A stretch of 33,286 nt of DNA from NCBI GenBank assembly GCA_049724395.1, contig JAUGWO010000255.1:1-33286 (forward strand), read 5' to 3'. The translations under genes were made by a program, and so were the position numbers. This document shows, one piece after another, positions 29,559-33,286 of the stretch (its first letter is position 1; the number at the start of each line of letters is the position of its first letter). The stretch comes from Spongospora subterranea f. sp. subterranea (lineage: Eukaryota > Endomyxa: Phytomyxea > Phytomyxea > Plasmodiophorida). The notes below the pieces were generated by a model. It worked only from the letters and a program-made list of their open reading frames with translations. It had not been told where the DNA came from and did no database searches.

Positions 29559-30032
29559 TTGCGAAGGGCGACCATAGGCAGGGTCCGTCTGGCAACAGAA
29601 GAAATCGTTGCTGCCATCCAGGCAAACCCTCCCAGTCTTCCTGATCGAGCCGTAATTGGCGAGATAGCGACGAATATTTGGTCGAGGACCAGGCGCGAGC
29701 TGTCAATCCTGAACCAGTCGAGCAATTGCCGGCCAGCAACACATTCCGGCAGGCCAAGAGAAAAATCCCGATGCGAAACGATGCGATTGGACTACCTCAG
29801 AAGTTCACTTGAAAATCAGGATGCGGACGAATTCGCCCAAATCGTCTTGCGGGTCAATAGGACTGAACTTGTCACTGTGGAGGTGAATATCGCAAGCCTT
29901 CGATCCGCCCTGGGTTTGCCACCATATCCGTTGTTCGGAAACGATATATTTCATTCCGACGAACCCGTTCCGGCAGTTGTCGGACAAGACCTTAACGACG
30001 TCGATCATGTCCTATCGGACGACGAAAATTAA
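29559..30032 (+). CDS. Unrecognised accessory protein of a two-gene transposon (copy A)
   Basis: Not recognised. 157 codons in this frame. The C-terminal third (MRLDYLRSSLEN, RVNRTELVTVEVNIASLRSA, GLPPYPLFGNDIF, DLNDVDHVLSDDEN) matches the minus-strand protein in copy B (IDHLREG..., LRQASGLPPYPLFAQDIF, GTDMEDIDP). Upstream, a neighbouring frame (PEPVEQLPASNTFRQA, about 29709-29760) matches B's PEPIPDLPQNNAIRQA, so the gene has a frame change near 29780 and the first half is partly damaged. The end is acidic. The stop TAA (30030-30032) overlaps the stop of the convergent transposase. No enzyme motif is visible. Confidence 0.6.
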   Translation: MRRATIGRVRLATEEIVAAIQANPPSLPDRAVIGEIATNIWSRTRRELSILNQSSNCRPATHSGRPREKSRCETMRLDYLRSSLENQDADEFAQIVLRVNRTELVTVEVNIASLRSALGLPPYPLFGNDIFHSDEPVPAVVGQDLNDVDHVLSDDEN

Positions 30033-30451
30033 AGATAGACCCCAAACATTTCTTTATTTAGCTCAGTGTGACCGTACCCACAGGAATTGTAAAAATTATG
30101 ACCAATATGTCTTAGATTCTTCGTACACATTGGCATAGCCACTTTTAGAACAGCCTCAGGGCAAACCCTGAACGTCAGATCAGCATGTTTCTTGAGCCAC
30201 TGCTTTAAAAGTGCAAAACCTTGCTCAATAGGGTTCAACTGTGGCGAATAAGGAGGCAGGAACATGGGTTTCGCGCCTGATCTGTGTATGACCTGTTCCA
30301 ATTCCCGATACATATGGATCTGTGCATATCTATCTAAGATAACAATGCTCCTTGGAAGTGGCCACGGATTCAACTTCGGAGCGACGATTTCCAGGAAAGC
30401 ATCATGGAACTTCTGGCGAGTGAACGTCCCTTCGGTGCATCTTAGAACCAT
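30029..30451 (-). CDS. Tc1/IS630-like DDE transposase, C-terminal part (copy A)
   Basis: 140 codons. SIVILDRYAQIHMYREL holds the second catalytic Asp (usual VxDNAxIH, here DRYAQIH); FLPPYSPQLNPIEQGFALLK holds the catalytic Glu. It continues WLKKHADLTFRVCPEAVLKV, AMPMCTKNLRHIGHNFY and ends MFGVYL. The first Asp and the N-terminal DNA-binding domain are missing: homology stops at about 30450, where a gag fragment starts. It converges on the GLPPYPLF gene with the two stops sharing TTAA at 30029-30032. Confidence 0.85.
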   Translation of the reverse strand: MVLRCTEGTFTRQKFHDAFLEIVAPKLNPWPLPRSIVILDRYAQIHMYRELEQVIHRSGAKPMFLPPYSPQLNPIEQGFALLKQWLKKHADLTFRVCPEAVLKVAMPMCTKNLRHIGHNFYNSCGYGHTELNKEMFGVYL

Positions 30452-31366
30452 GGTGGAGGCGACCCTATTGAAGACTTTAGCTCTGTACGAGCTAAAGAAT
30501 CGTGTTGACGAGGTTACAGATTCAGATCTAAATGAATGGTGCGAGCGTCAGTTCAAAGAAGATCCATTTGCGTGGTCGCGAATCAAGGAAGTCATGTCAA
30601 CAGTGGTGCTGCAGGAGACGATGTCTTCTGCAAATGCCAGAGTCAATGCAGATGATGCATTCTTGGACCAAGAAGGTCCAAGAGAACTCGTGGGAAGCTT
30701 TCTTCGACACCAGAGAGTGTAAGAAGGAGCAGGTCCGTATCCTTTTGAACGGGATACGACCAGAGGCATTATCAAGGATGATCAAAACGGTCGCCTTGAC
30801 TAAAAAAAAAGCTGAGATTGAAGAAAATCCCAGTGCCCTGGTGGATCTTATGATCCAAAAGACAGAAAGGTTTCTTGAAGTTACCCATTTCCTTCACGAA
30901 ACAAAACCAGGTCGGAATGCCACAGATTCCAGGAAACTGCAACCCGAGGTGAGACAACTCCCGGCGTCAGAAAAAAACGTTAAGCATAAGAAAGGAGAGT
31001 TCTTATGTTTGTGTTGCGGTTTGGAGGGACATAGTATGTCCAAGTGTCCACAGAAACCATCGAAGACAAAAAGTTTTGTTTAAGAATAAACCATACAGCG
31101 ATGGACAGTATATGAGGATTTGTCGGATTGGAGTTGCTAGTATAGAGAGCCAACAGAACGGTGATCTTTTTGTCAGGACTACGACAGGATCCAACAGTAG
31201 TGATTTCTACAAAGTGTCAGAAATGCACGAACCGTCAACTGCAGACAAACAATTGAGTGTTAGAGTGTCGACTGCAGGAATGATATTTCCAGGGTTATTA
31301 AACAGTGGTACACAGTCGACAGTTATACCGATGAGCATTGCCAAGAAAGCGCAGAGGCTCGATGAT
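30450..31366 (+). pseudogene. LTR-retrotransposon gag and protease fragment
   Basis: Fossil piece of an LTR retrotransposon, family uncertain (Ty3/gypsy-like is the best guess). Gag begins MVEATLLKTLALYELKNRVD and ends in a CCHC knuckle (CCGLEGHSMSKC, about 31010-31050). Downstream, GMIFPGLLNSGTQSTVIPMS resembles a retroviral-type protease site. It is broken (a few breaks), lacks RT and LTRs here, and is cut off by element B at 31367. Confidence 0.65.
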
Positions 31367-31454
31367 CGGTATAGTATGGTATACAAAGGATCGCGGGTTC
31401 TTATGGGTTGAGTAAGCCTGTGTACTACCAGGCTTTCCCTACTTCTGCCTGGCC
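31367..31454 (+). repeat. Left TIR of element B
   Basis: Pairs with 32349-32437. Two substitutions and one 1-bp indel were seen. A TGTGTACTA...CCAGGC block lies in the inner half. Confidence 0.9.
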
Positions 31455-31610
31455 ACGAAAAACGCTGATTTGGTGTTTCGTGAGTGCCCTGACAAGGGTT
31501 TACAGGCTGCGATGCCACTTTGCACCAACTTTCAGCATTCTGGACATAATTTTTATGCTTCGTGTTGGTACGGAGACAGAGATTTAATACAGGACAAATT
31601 CTTTGTTTAG
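31455..31610 (+). pseudogene. DDE transposase C-terminus in element B
   Basis: Reads KNADLVFRECPDKGLQAAMP, then LCTNFQHSGHNFYASCWYGD and RDLIQDKFFV, stop. This lines up with the end of the copy A transposase (KHADLTFRVCPEAVLKVAMP; GHNFYNSCGYGH). It has no catalytic residues. Not a gene by itself, but it fixes the identity and orientation of the element. Confidence 0.85.
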
Positions 31611-32340
31611 TCATCGTCGGATCGATATCCTCCATATCGGTGCCAACTCTTTGCACAAATGGGGCATTATCGACATTAAAAATATCTTGAGCGAACAACG
31701 GATACGGTGGTAGCCCTGATGCTTGTCGCAATGTTGGAATGTGCAATCTTATTGATCCCGGTGCAGTTGTCAATATTTCGAATGGAATGTCGACATATTC
31801 GACACCAACAATCGCTCGTTGCGGAACACCCTCGCGTAAATGGTCAATTCGCAGAGCCTGTCGTATCGCGTTATTTTGAGGAAGGTCAGGTATAGGTTCT
31901 GGGTTTGGGTTCCGAGCCCTCCTGCGGGCCCAAATGTCAACAGAACATACCAATACGTTGTTTTTGAGGCAATTGAGGCAAGACCAAAGGCTCGTCTCGA
32001 AGTCTTGCATTGATTTAGCTTGGTTCCTGTCTGTCCCAGTTGGTGACAGACGTGTCCGGGTGAGTGTGAGGCACCCTCGAAACCCCGTAAGTGATGGAAT
32101 TTTCGGAGACCCCCCAAGGTTGCATCCAATACGGAAAAGTAGAGTGAATGTTGAGCACGAAGGTCTGACCACGTGGGCTCTAACGAATGTGGGAGAGCGA
32201 GCTGCTTGCAGTAAACTCGGAAACTCTGGATAAGCAATGTAATCAGGTGGGGGCAGGTCCCATTCGGTGTGGTCGTTAGGACAGATTATGTTGCTGAATC
32301 CAGCTGGTCTAATAGGTTCCTTCAGTGGATACCCAAGCTA
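31607..32340 (-). CDS. Unrecognised accessory protein of the two-gene transposon (copy B)
   Basis: Open from about 32340, just inside the right TIR, with no early Met (first ATG at 32172). Contents in order: GYPLKEPIRPAGFSNIICPN, DHTEWDLPPPDYIAYPEF, a Cys pair SLWSCLNCLKNN, a basic spot DIWARRRARNPNPEP, LPQNNAIRQALRIDHLREGV, then LRQASGLPPYPLFAQDIF and VGTDMEDIDP. The cysteines could bind metal, but that is speculation. The expected stop TAA (31607-31609), overlapping the transposase TAG (31608-31610), is in the neighbouring frame, so this copy has a one-base frame change at its end and otherwise reads on. Function unknown. Confidence 0.6.
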
Positions 32341-32348
32341 CTTGTAGC

Positions 32349-32437
32349 GGCCAGGCGGAAGTAGGGAAAGCCTGGTTAGTACACAGGCTTACTCAACCCA
32401 TAAGAACCCGCGATCCTTTGTATACCATACCATACCG
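32349..32437 (-). repeat. Right TIR of element B
   Basis: Inverted partner of 31367-31454. Confidence 0.9.
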
Positions 32438-32444
32438 TACCATT

Positions 32445-32604
32445 GCATTGATTTCCTCAGTTGCCGCCAAACTCTGGCTACTGTGGCTCGCCGCAAAGAT
32501 GATGTTGTTCCAGAAGCTCGTTGTGCTGCTTGTGCTCCATCTACAAGGTAAACAATGAAAGGAATACGAATGTCGTCCGCCTGAGCTGAGCGAGAATCAC
32601 GCAA
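32445..32604 (-). other. Possible helix-turn-helix fragment of a DDE transposase
   Basis: Minus strand reads DDIRIPFIVYLVDGAQAAQR and SSLRRATVARVWRQLRKS. The I..YL...(20)...ATVARVWRQ pattern resembles N-terminal HTH regions of fungal or oomycete DDE transposases. Short and weak. It lies outside the TIR of element B. Confidence 0.3.
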
Positions 32605-32670
32605 TATGCAACTGCCGACGACGCTGATGGCACGACTGTTTGGTCAATCGCAAGATAAAATGTAGAATAA

Positions 32671-33286
32671 ATGAAAGACTTAAGCTCCGAGTTGTTTGGG
32701 TATTTAGAAGCCGAGGTCGAGAACACGAAAGATGGACAGTTGAATAATGCCCTATGTGCTGCTCATGCATGTTTGGCAAAATACTGTACCTTTACTGATG
32801 ACTCTCCTTTTTATCTCCTCGCCGTTCTGTTAAATCCCCGATTTAGAGAGTATTTTCTTAAAAGCAAACACTTTGACGTTTTGTACCCAGGTTTAATCAC
32901 TAGCACTGTTTCGCTGCTCAAAAAATTAGTTTCAACGAAGAACCAAACGACAGGCCAGGCAAATAACAAAATCCACCTTCAGGCATCACAACAACACGTG
33001 ACAAAGCATTGCTGTCGTCAATGTTTTCTCATTCAACATCAAAAGATGTCGTTTGCTTGGATGAAGTGGATAAGTACCTTGCGAGGATCCAACCCAAGAT
33101 GCGCTCCAATACTGGGGCATACACGAGAAACAGTTCCCAGGTCTTAGTGCTATTGCTAGGGATATTTTGAGAATTCCTGGCTCCTCAGTATCCGTTAAAC
33201 GAGTTTTCAATTGCGGCCGCGACATAATTGCGCTCCGGCGCCATTCTCTAAAGCCGAAAGACATTGAGCGCGTTGATGTTCGGGAA
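32671..33286 (+). pseudogene. hAT-family transposase, C-terminal part
   Basis: First frame: FTDDSPFYLLAVLLNPRFRE (conserved hAT block before the dimerisation domain), then DEVDKYLARIQPK in an adjoining frame, then from about 33099 ALQYWGIHEKQFPGLSAIAR, DILRIPGSSVSVKRVFNCGR and DIIALRRHSLKPKDIERVDV, the classic hAT C-terminal dimerisation domain. Frame changes occur at about 33030-33100. The window ends before the stop. The N-terminal zinc finger and catalytic part are absent upstream. hAT elements move by cut and paste with 8-bp target duplications; no TIR is seen here. Confidence 0.85.

Larger units (their letters stand above)
31367..32437 (-). mobile_element. Two-gene transposon, internally deleted copy (B)
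   Basis: Terminal inverted repeats of 88-89 bp (31367-31454 and 32349-32437, about 97% identical) start CGGTAT-GTATGGTATACAA. Inside are the last ~50 codons of the DDE transposase on the plus strand and the GLPPYPLF protein on the minus strand, converging at 31607-31610. The left TIR passes directly into the transposase tail, so most of the transposase has been deleted: a non-autonomous derivative, 1071 bp. It is inserted in the gag/protease fragment. Confidence 0.85.

Noticed and set aside
1-33286. tRNA or rRNA genes
   Set aside because: I found no cloverleaf with conserved A/B boxes and no rRNA-like stretch; a covariance-model scan would be needed to be certain.

Overview
This window is repeat-rich eukaryotic DNA with no recognisable host housekeeping gene. 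Nearly everything that can be named is a transposable element or a piece of one. The organism is most likely a fungus (a chytrid or other early-diverging lineage, or a basidiomycete) or an oomycete. The reasons are a Mutator-like transposase with a GCM/FLYWCH-like zinc-binding N-terminus and introns of about 50 nt (one with a GCTAAC branch site), IS630/Tc1-like DDE transposases of a type I associate with fungi, and another DDE transposase whose conserved block I associate with oomycetes and fungi. The sequence alone does not settle the lineage.

Layout. 1-7.0 kb (minus): a long LINE with a 30-bp repeated leader, a zinc-knuckle ORF1, a separate OTU-like cysteine-protease ORF, and an APE endonuclease / reverse transcriptase / RNase H / CCHC ORF. 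It is decayed by frame changes and by an inverted copy of part of its own ORF1. 7.2-8.4 kb: a coiled-coil ORF, a 150-bp purine-rich tandem duplication and an LTR-like stretch. 8.41-13.18 kb (minus): a broken Ty1/copia element bounded by 153-bp LTRs. 12.96-15.84 kb: a recent 1.44-kb tandem duplication across the boundary between this element and the next. 13.99-19.50 kb (minus): a second, different and broken Ty1/copia element.

19.50-23.72 kb: a Mutator-like element with compound terminal inverted repeats over 500 bp long. One arm carries a 36-bp minisatellite of about 19 units. The element sits directly upstream of the gag start of the second copia element. 23.74-25.17 kb: a Tc1/IS630-like DDE element. 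25.29-27.43 kb: a second TA-flanked DDE element with clear terminal inverted repeats. 27.4-29.55 kb: mostly repetitive sequence without clear genes.

29.55-32.44 kb holds two copies of what looks like one transposon family with two convergent genes: a Tc1/IS630-like DDE transposase and an unrecognised protein with a GLPPYPLF block. The genes meet tail to tail with overlapping stop codons in both copies. Copy A is truncated against an LTR-retrotransposon gag fragment. Copy B is an internally deleted derivative with 88-bp terminal inverted repeats, inserted into that gag/protease fragment. This conserved two-gene arrangement is the best candidate for something undescribed. The window ends in a hAT transposase C-terminus (32.67 kb to the edge).

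The genes do not form an operon or pathway. Nesting gives a relative order: the second copia element predates the Mutator-like insertion into it, the LTR fragment at 30.45 kb predates copy B, and the 1.44-kb duplication (roughly 0.5% divergent) postdates the first copia element (LTRs about 7% divergent).
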